Assembly (NCBI GenBank): GCA_009193035.1
Contig: SWDT01000113.1
Location: forward strand, 1-54,239
Length of the DNA stretch: 54,239 nt
Direction: 5' to 3'
Origin: Halicephalobus mephisto
Taxonomy: Eukaryota; Nematoda; Chromadorea; Rhabditida; Panagrolaimidae
Shown: one piece after another, positions 1 to 11,105 of the stretch
Layout: each line of letters begins with the position of its first letter
Numbering within the stretch: the stretch's first letter is position 1
The notes under the pieces: model-generated
Told to the model about the DNA's origin: nothing
Database searches by the model: none
Seen by the model: the letters and a program-made list of their open reading frames with translations, nothing else
Program-made: the position numbers and the translations under genes

Positions 1-2176
1 TTATAGGAAAAATAATTCATTAAGAAGTAAAAAATTGATGGTCTCAAAAAGAAAAATTAAATTTTCGTGGTGAGACAAATGGTTCATTCAAAAATTCAAA
101 AATTAATAAATTTAAAAAAATAAAATTTTATTGTAAGAAAAATAATTCATTAAGAAGTAAAAAATTGATGGTCTCAAAAAGAAAAATTAAATTTTCGTGG
201 TGAGACAAATGGTTCATTCAAAAATTCAAAAATTAATAAATTTTAAAAAAAATTGATTTCCGTGATGAAACAATTGTTTTATTTGAAAACTTGAAACTTA
301 TCATTTCGGAAAAAATTGATATTCATTTTTAAAAAAAACAGTTCATTAAAAATTGAAAAATCATGTTAAAACAAAAAATTGACTTGTCAAAAAAAGTTTA
401 TTCGAAAATCTGACAATTTATGCAATTCGAAAAAATAAATTTTGTTGTGAGGAAAAAATTATAAAATTGATAATTTTCAAAAAAAAAATTTAATTTTCGG
501 TATGAAAAAAAATTAATTTAAAAAAATAAAAATTTAATTTTCGTTGTGAGAAAAATCGTTAACTTATAAGATAAGAAACTGATGAGTCCTAAAAAGAAAA
601 AATTTAATTTTTGATGTGAGAAAAAAATTAATTTAAAAAATTATGAAATCAATAATTTTCAAAAATAAAAATTTAATTTTCGTTGTGAGATAAATCGTTA
701 ACTTATAAGATAAGAAACTGATGAGTCCTAAAAAGAAAAAATTAATTTTCGATGTGAGAAAAAAAATTAATTTAAAAAATTATAAATTTAATAATTTTTA
801 AAAATAAAAAATTAATTTTCGTTGTGAGAAAAATAATTCTTTTAAAAATTCAAAAATTAATAATTTAAAAAAATTTTTATTTCGAAAAAAAATTATTTAA
901 AAATAGAAATTTTAACAATTTTTAAAGTAGAAATTTTACAATTTAAAAAAAGTTTAATTTTCTAGGAAAAATATGTTTAAAAATTAAAAACCTCTTAGAT
1001 TTCGTTTGAAAAAATAATTTGCATAAATGATGTTCGAAAACGAGACCAGGAAGTTTTATTTTTTAAAAATTCAAAATGGGATCACTTTTTGGCTTAAGAC
1101 CAATGTTTCAGATTTTTCGAATTAAAAAATTTTGCTAAAAATATTTTATTTGAGATTTTTTAAATTTTTTTATTGTAGGATTAATTTTTTTTTAAACTTT
1201 TCGTTGGAAGACCAATTTCTTTTCATTCTAAGATAATTTTTTTTTAAATTTTCGTTGGAGGACCAGTTTTTTAAATTTTTTCGCTCTAAGATCATTTTTC
1301 TGAATTTTTTCGTTCTAAGATTATTTTTCTGAATTTTTTCGTTCTAAGATTATTTTTCTGAATTTTTTCGTTCTAAGATTATTTTTTGAAACTTTTCGTT
1401 CTAAGATCATTTTTCTGAATTTTTTCGTTGTAAGATCAATTTTTTGAAACTTTTCGTTCTAAGACAATTCTTTAAAAGTTTTTATTGTAAGATCATTTTT
1501 TAAATTTTTTCGTTCTAAGATCATTTTTTGGATTTTTTCGTTGTAAGATCAATTTTTTGAAACTTTGTAAGATCTTTTTGTTTAAATTATTCTATTTGAA
1601 ATATTTTTTAAATTTTTTTTCTGAAGACTACTTAAAATTATTTCATTTAAGATCTTTTTTGACAACTTTCTGTTTGAAACTACCTATTCATAATTATTCC
1701 ATTTAAGACTTTTTTAAATTTTTTTTTTTTAAAGCTTCAAGAAATTTGTCAAAAATAATAATTTTCGAACTTTATTATATTCATATTTGTCACGTTTGTT
1801 TGTTTTTTCACGTCTTAAGTCCTCAAGAAACAGCAAAAACGACAATTAACTTCCACTTTCGGATTTTTTTAATTTAGTTACTTAGTCTAGCATTGTAAAA
1901 AGTAACTGAAAATATATCTAAAAAATAAAAAATAAAGTTTTAAATATAATTCAAAAAATGATATATTTCGATTTTTTTGTTGTTAGATTGATTTTTTAAA
2001 TTTTTATTTAGTTAGTTTAATTTTGTAAAAAATGAATAAAAATATTTCTAAAAAGTAAAAAATTTTAAATATAATTGAAAAAGAAAAATTATGATATATT
2101 TAAATTTTTTTGTTTTTAAATTAATTTTTTAAATTTTGTAAAAAATGAATAAAAATATATCTAAAAAGTAAAAAAA
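1..2176. repeat. AT-rich tandem repeat field, no gene seen
   Basis: I see no coding sequence here. Positions 1-250 hold two copies of a roughly 130-bp unit containing TTCGTGGTGAGAC. Positions 541-830 hold two copies of a roughly 139-bp unit (ATCGTTAACTTATAAG at about 555 and 694). From about 1195 to 1570 there is a minisatellite built on TTTTTTCGTTCTAAGATCAT. The units contain the TTCGTGxxxGAC word that recurs in introns elsewhere in the window. Confidence 0.8.
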
Positions 2177-2440
2177 TTGAAAACGATCACGAGACTGCAG
2201 GGAGCAAAGGTCGCAAGGGAGCATCTGTCGTGCAGTCCCTTATCCGTTCATACCTGGTTTATTCTCCGAAAAGGAAAACCTGGTCGGAAAGAGCAGAGAC
2301 CAAAGAAGCCAGCAAAGTGGTTCTCGCGGAACGGCTCAATGATCGTGTTTATACTTTTTCGTTCTTGAAGAAATTTTGTATTCTTAGTATTACTCGTCTC
2401 GTGTCTATGAAAGTAATATGTTTAAATATCCCAACCCCTT
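2177..2440. other. GC-richer island of unknown origin
   Basis: About 190 bp (2180-2370) is clearly less AT-rich than its surroundings and contains overlapping short open frames, none resembling a family I recognise. It sits between repeat arrays and has no clear splice sites or terminal repeats. It could be a fragment of a mobile element or a lost gene. Confidence 0.3.
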
Positions 2441-4230
2441 AGGGGTAATTTTAATATACGAAAAATAAACTTCGGTATGTAAAAATTGACTTTCGTATAT
2501 GAAAGATGAATTTCGATACTTGAAAGTTGATTTTTATATATGGAAATTGATTTTCATATATGAAAGATGAATTTTGATATATGAAAGTTGATTTTTATAT
2601 ATGGAAATTGATTTTTATATATGAAAGATGAATTTTGATATATGAAAAATAAATTTCGATATATGGAAAATGAATTTCGATATATGAAAGATGAATTTCG
2701 ATACATGAAAGTTGATTTTTATATATGGAAATTGATTTTTATAAATGAAAGATGAATTTTGATATATGAAAAATTAATTTCGATATATGAAAATTTATTT
2801 TTATATATGAAAATAAATTTTGACATGCGAAAAATTATTCTAATATAAGTACTTCTTAAAATTAATTTTCTGAAGAATTAAAATTTTCAAGAAAGACGTC
2901 CAGAATCCGTTATCCGATTTTCTTAATCATTTTTCAGAAGCGAGATAATCCAAAAATCCTTAAATTTTAGGCTTCCTTTTTCGATTTTTTATGTTTTTAA
3001 AAAAGTTAATTACGTAATTGTACTTTCACGTCAAACATAAATTTAGTTAAAAAGTACAAATTTTTGAAATTTTAAAAATTAAAAGGATTTTGAAAACAGA
3101 AAAGTTCAAAAATAATAAATTTTAATTTTTTATTGATTTTTCATATATCAACTTTTTTTAAAATTACTTAATTTAGAAAAATATTTAAAATTAATTAAAA
3201 TATTTTTTAATAAATAATCATTTTTAAAATTATTTTTTTTTTAATTTTCATTTTTCATATATCGACTTTTTTAAAATTTATTTAATTTAGAAAAATATTT
3301 AAAATTAATTAAAAAATATTTTTCAATAAATATATAATTATTTTTAAAAAAATCAAGTTTTTAAAGTTTTTATTTTTCATATATCAATTTTTTTAAAAAT
3401 TTATTTAATTTAGAAAAATATTTAAAATTAATTAAAAAATATTTTTAAATAAATAATTTTTTAAAATTTTCATTTTTCATATATCGACTTTTTTAAAATT
3501 TATTTAATTTAGAAAAATATTTAAAATTAATTAAAATATTTTTTAATAAATAATTATTTTCAAAAAAATCGAGTTTCTTAAATTTTATCATTTTTATATG
3601 GAATTTTATATTTTTTAAATTTTCTTAATTCAAAAATATTTAATATTTTAAAAAATATTTTTTTTATAAAGTAACTGAAATTTTTGAAATTTATTTTTTT
3701 CGTTTTGGAAGAACATGTTTTAAAAACTGACAGCAGATTCTGAATGAATATTCTATAACTCACGAAATAAGGCCCAGTTTGTTTTAAAAAATTTCTTTAA
3801 TTAAATTTTAACGCTAGATATGCGAAATTTTATGTTTTATTTTATTTTATTATTTTGCAAAATTATTCGATATAAATTTGAAGTGGATTTTGGATACGTA
3901 TGTGAAATGTGAAATTAACCAAGTTATAAAAAATTATTTTAATATATAAAATTAGCTAAGTTATATAAAGAATTATTTTATATGAAATTAACCAAGTTAT
4001 AAAAAATTATTTTAATATTTGAAATTAATTAAGTTATATATAAAGTTATTTTAATATTTGAAATTAACTAAATTATATAAAAAGTTATTTTAATATATGA
4101 AGTTAACCAAGTTATATAAAAAGTTATTTTAATATATGAAATTAATTAAGTTATATAGAAAATTATTTTATATGAATTTAACCAAGTTATATAAAAAGTT
4201 ATTTTAATATTTGAAATTTCATCTTTTTTA
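2441..4230. repeat. Four successive tandem arrays
   Basis: Positions 2455-2850 repeat a short GATATATGAAA-containing unit. Positions 3120-3590 hold about four copies of a 105-120-bp unit starting near TTTTTCATATATC (about 3135, 3250, 3370, 3473). Positions 3905-4225 repeat AACCAAGTTATATAAAAAG about every 40-45 bp. No gene is seen in this stretch. Confidence 0.75.
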
Positions 4231-4298
4231 TCTACTTTTCATTCTGGAAGATCCTTAGCCAAAAATTAGATGCATTTTGGGGACATTCAATATGCTAC

Positions 4299-4852
4299 TG
4301 CTAAGATGGAAAACAAAAGTATATTAATAACCTTTACTAGAACAATAAGATGCAATTTTTATGTTTCTTCCAACACAAGACAACTGAGAGTCCCCCTCAC
4401 AACATACAGTATTCTACGTTCTTTGATATTCAATTACTTTCTTTCTGCTCTGCACAGGTGTTAGAAATCACCTATACCTGAAAATACTCGAATATACCTG
4501 GTTATGTTCAGTTACAAGTGATTACAGCACCTGTGAATTTATATTACCTCCTACATAAGACAACCGAGAGTCCCCCTCACATCATACAGTATTCTAGACT
4601 CTCTGATATCCAGGCTATGGCTTCTGGTACTCTCTTACTAGTCTGCACAGGTGTTAGAAATCACCTATAACTGAAAATACTCGAATCTACCTGGTTATGT
4701 TCAGTTACAAGTGATTACAGCATCTGTGGATTTATATTACCTCCTACATAAGACAACCGAGAGTCCCCCTCACAACATACAGTATTCTAAATTCTCTGAT
4801 ATTCAGGCCATCATTTCAGGTGCTCTTTTTTAGTCTAGTTTCTGTCCCAACA
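4299..4852 (-). mobile_element. Old LTR with internal tandem expansion
   Basis: On the plus strand this starts TGCTAAGATGGAAA and ends CTGTCCCAACA. It matches both ends of the 184-bp LTR at 31364-31547 (TGTTAAGGTAGAAA ... TTGTCCCAACA) and so is the same family. It is flanked by GCTAC (4294-4298) and ACTAC (4853-4857), a one-mismatch 5-bp target duplication. It is about three times longer because an internal unit beginning AAGACAAC is present three times (4377, 4557, 4750). The mismatch and expansion suggest an older insertion. Orientation is taken from the TATATAAAAT box in the relative. Confidence 0.6.
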
Positions 4853-7800
4853 ACTACAAAATAAGCTGTAGAGTCTTGGAAGAAAACTACTTTGGCACGC
4901 GATATATGAAATTCCATACTTTCATCCCATTTTCTCACTCTCGAAGAACATTAACCAAAAACGGATAACGGATTCTGAATACATATCCGATAACTTACAA
5001 AATGAAATTTATTCTTTCTAAGAAGTCGTGGTTCTTAAATTTTTACTTTTCATATATGAAATTTTACATTTTTTAAAATTAAAATTTTCAAAAATTTGAT
5101 TAAAAATAGAAAATAGATTCTGAATATATCTAATATCTTAGAAAATGGATTCTGAATATATCTAGTAATTTAGAAAAGGGATTTTGAATATATCTAATAA
5201 CTTAGAAAATGGATTTTGAACATATCTAATAACTTAGAAAATGGATTCTGAATATATTTAGTAACTTAGAAAATGAACCATATCGCATTTCGAAAGTCCA
5301 TTTATCCTAAATTTGAATTTTGATATATGAACTTTTAAATTTTCATTGTATTTTTTCATTCTAAAAACTACTAAAAATAGAAAAAACATCATAAATATAG
5401 ATTTGGCAGCTTAAAAATGAACAATATCTTTTATAAAAAAATATAGTTATCTTAAATTTCAATATTTAATATATTAAATTTTTTATTTTTATCTAATTCT
5501 CTTTCCAGAAGATCCTTTACTAACAATAGAAATTATATTCTAATTACATATCTGATAAGATATCAAATAAATCATCTTTTTTCAAAAATGTATTCACCCA
5601 AAAATTTCTATATTTCATATATGAACTTTTTTATTTTTATCTAATTCTCTTTCCAGAAGATCCTTTACTAACAATAGAAATTATATTCTAATTACATATC
5701 TGATAAGATATCAAATAAATTATATTTTTTTTCAAAAATGTATTCACTCAAAAATTTCAATATTTCATATATGAACTTTTCTATTTTTTATCTAATTCTC
5801 TTTCCAGAAGATCCTCAGCTAAAAATAAAGAATATATTCTAATTATATATTTCATAAGATATCAAATAAATCATCTTTTTTCAAAAATGTATTCACCCAA
5901 AAATTTCTATATTTCATATATGAACTTTTCTATTTTTTATCTAATTCTCTTTCCAGAAGATCCTTTACTAACAATAGAAATTATATTCTAATTACATATC
6001 TGATAAGGTATCAAATAAATTATATCTTTTTTCAAAAATGTATTCACTCAAAAATTTTGATATTTCATATATTAAATTTTCTATTTTTTATCTAATTCTT
6101 TTTCCAGAAGATCCTCAGCTAAAAATAAAGAATATATTCTAACTACATTTTCTGTAACTTAGAAAATAAACCGTATCTTATTTCAAAAATCCACTTTTCC
6201 TAAAATTACTTCTATAAATTCTATTCAAACAAATTTAGATTTATAAAATGCACGTTTGTTTTAATTTGTTTTTGTCTGTTTCTTAAATAATTCATTCAAC
6301 ATTAGAAATCCTAGGAGTAGATGCCTGTGGCATTTTCCAAAGTCAACTTCAGCTGTCATTCTTCGGATGTTTACTCTTTGGTTTTTTTCAAAGTTAACCG
6401 TGGGCGAGTTTTTTGATCCTTGAGTGGATTTTGTAAATAATTTTTCCGAAATTATTGATTAAAGTTACTATTTGGTAATTTTGAAAATTCCGGAAGGAGG
6501 TAATTTCGGAATTATGTAGTAATTTTTCCGAATTTAATGAAATCTGATTTTGGTGTAAAAAAGTTGGAAATTTTGAAATTATTTATTTTTTATTATATCC
6601 GCATATCCTAAGTTCGAGTTTTCTCAGACTAATCTAAGATCGTCTAGTTCATTATGAAGATTTCTGATATCTATGAAACCCTAAGTCCTGAGAATCGAGG
6701 ATTTCTAAGTTGTTTGGTTTTCATTGCATCTATATGTTCTAGGTTTAGATTTTCTCAGACCAGTCTAAGATTATCTAGTTCATTACAGAAATTTCCGACG
6801 TTTATACAGTCCTGAAGAATCAGGACTTTCTACAGTATCTGATATTCTTATCACATCTATATGTCTTATATACAAAAACGAGTACATACTATGCAATGTA
6901 TCGATATATTACAACGGCTCTGATATATCGAACATATTATATTCAACGTATCAATATATTGGGTATGATATCGGTACATTAAAATGGTTCTGTTTTATCT
7001 GATACACTGTATTTTATTCATCGATATATAAAGTCGACACCAGGGCACTGTATTCAATATATTAAATATAATGTATCTGATACATTAGAATCATTTCAAT
7101 GTATCTTTTTTGTGTGCAGATCTGAATTTTCTCAGACCAGTCTAAGATCTTCTAGGTTATTTTTCGATCTTTTCGCACTTATACAACTTTGATTTAGGTT
7201 TGAAAAAGGGTCGAAACCTTCCAGGCCGTTCTGCAATTTTCTCGCAGCTTCGTAACCTTGATTTAGGTCTTAAAAATGAAATTTGCTAGATAATTCGACA
7301 TCCCTCTCTTCCTCACCCCTAACTTAGATGTTAGTGAAGCGAGCCAAAACTATCTAGATCATTCTGTAGTTCTTTCATACCTATGATATATTAACTTAGA
7401 TGTTGTTAGATCGGACTGAGGTTTTCTAGATCATTCATAACCTTCTCACATCTTTATAGTTGTGACTTAGATAAAGCTGTATCCGGTTGGAACTTTCTAG
7501 CTCATTTGATGGTTGTCATCCATCTGTGTAACCTGAACTTAATTATATATAACAAGATTTAAATTAAGGAAAACAGCGTGTAAGAGGATAACAGAATAGT
7601 CTAGATGTTTTTGTCTGGTGTAGTAATATTTAAGATTTTCCAGATTATTATGTAATTTTCCCATACTTATATGATTGTAACTTAAATACTACTACACCGG
7701 ACTAAGATTATCTAGACTATTCTGTCATCATTTTTCATTTGACTTAAATATTGTTATATATAATTAAGATTTTCCAGATCATTATGTAATCTTGTTACAT

Positions 7801-8310
7801 ATATGGAACCCTAACGTGAATCTCATGATATCTTCCCGAGACCTTCAATGTTGTTCTGTAATCTTTTCGTACCTATGGGATTGTAACTAAAATACTACTG
7901 CACCAGACCGAGATTATCTAAACTATTCTGTCATCATTTTTCCTTTGACTTAAATATTGTTATATATAATTAAACTTTCCCAGATCATTATGTAATCTTA
8001 TTATATCTATGGAACCCTAACGTTAATCTCATGATATCTTCCCGAGACCTTCAATGTTGTTCTGTAATCTTTTCGTACCTATGGGATTCTAACTAAAATA
8101 CTACTGCACCAGACCGAGATTATCTAGACTATTCTGTCATCATTTTTCCTTTGACTTTAATCTTGTTATTTCCGGTCGAGACCTTCCAGAATTTCTCTAG
8201 AGAATTATAAACCCCAAGGCCAGTAATTAGTGAAATACGTGTAATTTTCGTTCCTCGTCTAGTTCCTATTTTTATAAATTTTTTTTACTGAAATTGTGTA
8301 AAAATTAATT
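4853..8310. repeat. Gene-free stretch with several tandem arrays
   Basis: Positions 5105-5285 repeat TTAGAAAATGGATTCTGAAT about every 36 bp. Positions 5493-6130 hold five copies of a roughly 149-bp unit (CTAATTCTCTTTCCAGAAGA at 5493, 5641, 5792, 5941, 6092). Positions 6840-7090 are rich in CGATATAT-like words. Positions 7800-8150 hold two copies of a 206-bp unit starting GGAACCCTAACG. I found no exon here. Confidence 0.7.
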
Positions 8311-8313
8311 TTC

Positions 8314-8315
8314 AG
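8314..8315 (+). promoter_or_regulatory. Probable trans-splice acceptor of SPR
   Basis: TTAATTTTCAG ends two bases before the ATG at 8318. An acceptor with no upstream exon, so close to the start codon, is the usual context for nematode spliced-leader addition. Comparable sites precede the nested CRAL-TRIO gene, the 24-kb receptor, the third MGxxxS gene, the ADP-ribosylglycohydrolase-like gene and the small membrane-protein gene. Confidence 0.6.
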
Positions 8316-8317
8316 AA

Positions 8318-10058
8318 ATGACAGTAATCACAGGAAAAAAAGTTTTCGCAGTGATTACTGGAGCCAGTAGGGGAATCGGACGACAGATAGCTTTATCCCT
8401 TGCCGCAGATGTTGCTGGAAATTCTGTTTTTTTGATTATGGCCAGAAATGGAGAATTATTAAAAAAAGTTAAAGAAGAAATTAAAGAATTAAATCCAACT
8501 TGTAAAATTGAAATTTTAATTTCAGATTTTTCAATTAAAAATTCTTTTAAAAATTTAAATGAAATTATTTTTGATTTATCAAAAAATCAAAATTTTGAAA
8601 CAAAATTAATATTTCACAATGCCGGATCTCTGGGAGATTTGTCGAAAAAAGCTCAAGAATTAAATTCCGAAGATGACTGGCATCTGTATTTGCAGTCCAA
8701 TTTTGTTTCGATGGTGATGTTGAACAATCAACTTTACGAAATTTTCACGGAAGCAAATGTAAGTATTTTTACTCAACATTAATCATACTGTAGAAGAGAA
8801 TTAAAATAAAAAATTAAGTTCCATTCGTGGTAGGACTGGGTTTTTTGAGTTCGATATTTTAACTAAGATGAATACCAAGTAACGGTCTCGACACGAAAAT
8901 TATTTAATTCATTACTTGATTAAGAAGTTAATGAAGAAGATTTTATAACTAAGCGATCAAAAAATTAAATTTCATTCGTGGTAGGACCTGGTTTTTTGAG
9001 TTTGATATTGTAACTAAGATGAATACCAAGTAACGGTCTCAACACGAAAATTATTTAATTCATTACTTGACTAGGAAGTTAATGAAGAAGATTTAATTTT
9101 TTGATCGCTTAGTTATAAAGTTTCATTCGTGGTAGGACCTGGTTTATACCAAGTAACGGTCTCGACACGAAAATTATTTAATTCATTACTTGACTTAAAA
9201 CCTGGTTATGAATTTTTCATAAGACTGAAAATTAATATATGATTACTTTGGCAAGATATGTAAAAGAAAAGATTTTTCGTGTGGGAGTACTTCATAGACT
9301 TTCTTTTTTTAAACATCGAAATTTTAATGAAAATTTTGTTATTTTTTTATATTTTTTATATTTCTAGAATCTATAGAAATTCAGCTATAATTTTAAATAT
9401 ATATTGATATAAAAAACACTAAAAATAATGGATTTTTGAATGAAGTTTAAGTAAGTTTTAAACATCGAAATTTCAGTACAAATTTCGTTATTTTTTTATA
9501 TTATTTATATTTCTAGAATCTACAGAAATTGAACTATAATTTTAAATATATATTGATATAAAAAACACTAAAAATAACGGATTTTTGAATGAAATTAAAA
9601 AAAAAGAAAAATTAAAATTATTGAACGACTCTCGAACGGAAAATTTCCCTTTCGTGTTGTCTTTGGAACCAATTTTTAGATGACTGTTCTTTTAGGATGA
9701 CGTTCCCCTCTTCGTCATCAACATCACATCTCTTTGTTCCGTCATGCCGATGCCGTCGATGACTCAATATTGTGTAGGAAAAGCCACAAGAGAAGCTTAC
9801 TTCCGGAATTTCGCCATCGAAGTACCTAATGTCAGAATTCTGAATTATTCTCCTGGACCGGTCGAGACGGACATGCTTAAACAAGTTCACGACAATACCT
9901 ACGATCTTGAAATGAAGAAGAAATTCGCTCCTGAAGCCGGTCCATCTGCAGAAAATCGAAAAAGATTGACTCCGATGGATACGGTATCGAAGTTGATAGG
10001 AATCATAGACAGAAACGACTTCGAAAACGGATCCAGAATCGACTACTTTGACAGTTGA
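8318..10058 (+). CDS. SPR: Sepiapterin reductase
   Basis: Two exons, 8318-8758 and 9696-10058 (donor GTAAGT, acceptor TTCTTTTAG, phase 0), give 267 aa, close to the usual 260. This short-chain dehydrogenase reduces 6-pyruvoyl-tetrahydropterin/sepiapterin with NADPH in the last steps of tetrahydrobiopterin synthesis, in the cytosol. Visible features are the N-terminal nucleotide-binding TGASRGIG, an ARN segment after beta 2, NAG (HNAGSLGD), the catalytic Ser in NITSLCS, YCVGK as the YxxxK pair, then NVRILNYSPGPVETDM. The C terminus DYFDS corresponds to the pterin-contacting Asp region of SPR. The C-terminal half resembles animal SPR specifically rather than generic dehydrogenases. An earlier AG at 9678-9679 would shift the frame. 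The 937-nt intron is full of repeats. Confidence 0.93.
8759..9695 (+). repeat. SPR intron: tandem units and an inverted 27-mer
   Basis: The intron carries about three copies of a roughly 120-150-bp unit (8820-9190) containing TTCATTCGTGGTAGGACC and GGTCTCGACACGAA. It then has two copies of a roughly 148-bp unit (about 9311 and 9460). A 27-bp segment at 8943-8969 reappears as its exact reverse complement at 9092-9118, at the same place in the neighbouring unit. Confidence 0.75.
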
Positions 10059-11105
10059 CAGAAGTCCCACAATTACTGTCACGAAAAATAACTTTCATAA
10101 TTACCGTAAACTAGACTTATTTTTTATTTTTCATCATTTTAGAATTTACATTAAAAAAATTTTATTGGTTTTCAAAAATATAAAATAAAGTTGAAAAAAA
10201 TAAAATAAAATTTAAAAACATAAATTTTAAAAATACAAAATTAAATTTTAAAAAAATGTAAAATTTAATTTTAAAAAAATATAAAATTTATTTTTAAAAA
10301 AAAATATAAAATTTATTTTTAAAAAAAAATTTAATTTTAGAAATTTTAAATAAAGTTGGAAAAAAACAAGAAATCGTGTTTTTAGATCGCTTGAATGGGA
10401 CAATTATGATTTTTTGTGGACAGGGGATTAAGCCATGAGGATTCGTTAATGAGATTCTGTTCAATAATATCCCTGAATCGAGAGCGGAAATAGATTCACT
10501 AAATTTTTAAATGTTTTCAATCATCTTGATTTTTTCAAAAATACAAAAAAATTAATCTTTAAAAAACAAAAAAAAAATAAATTTAAAAAAAAACAAAAAA
10601 AATTTTTAAAAAAACGAAAAAAATTTAAAAATAAAAAATTAAATTTTTTAAAAATCTTATATATTACAGTAATAATTAATTTTTTTAATATTTCGTAATC
10701 CAAGTATAAAATTCATAAATTAATTACTGTAGAAATTTTTTAATAAAAAAGTCGAAAATTAAATTTTTTAAAAATCTTATATATTACAGTAATAATTTTT
10801 TTAATATTATATAATCTAAAATAAATGGATTAATTACTGTAAAAATTTCTTAATAAAAAAGTCGAAAATTAAATTTTTTTTTAAATCTTATATATTACAG
10901 TAATAATTAATTTATTTTTTTTATCATTTAATATTATTTATTCGTTTATTTAAAAATGAAATTTATTTTTTTTTGTCTTTTTTGAAAGAATCCAATTTTT
11001 GTAGTTTTGTCTCCGAATTTGGACTTTATTTTTCGTGTTATCGATTGGGCCATGTCTTCCAGGGCCACTCATTTGGTTCGATTAAATTTTTTCTAATTGA
11101 TCAAA
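10059..11105 (+). repeat. Intergenic region between SPR and PEX1
   Basis: Mostly poly-A/T. Positions 10640-10920 contain three copies of a roughly 113-bp unit with CTTATATATTACAGTAATAA. A less AT-rich patch at 10378-10505 has no obvious frame and may hold promoter sequence. TCTTCCAG at 11055-11062 lies 43 nt before the PEX1 ATG and could be its leader acceptor. Confidence 0.5.

Noticed and set aside
9618..10082. 154-codon minus-strand frame opposite SPR exon 2
   Set aside because: Shadow of the well-supported SPR exon; no similarity of its own.
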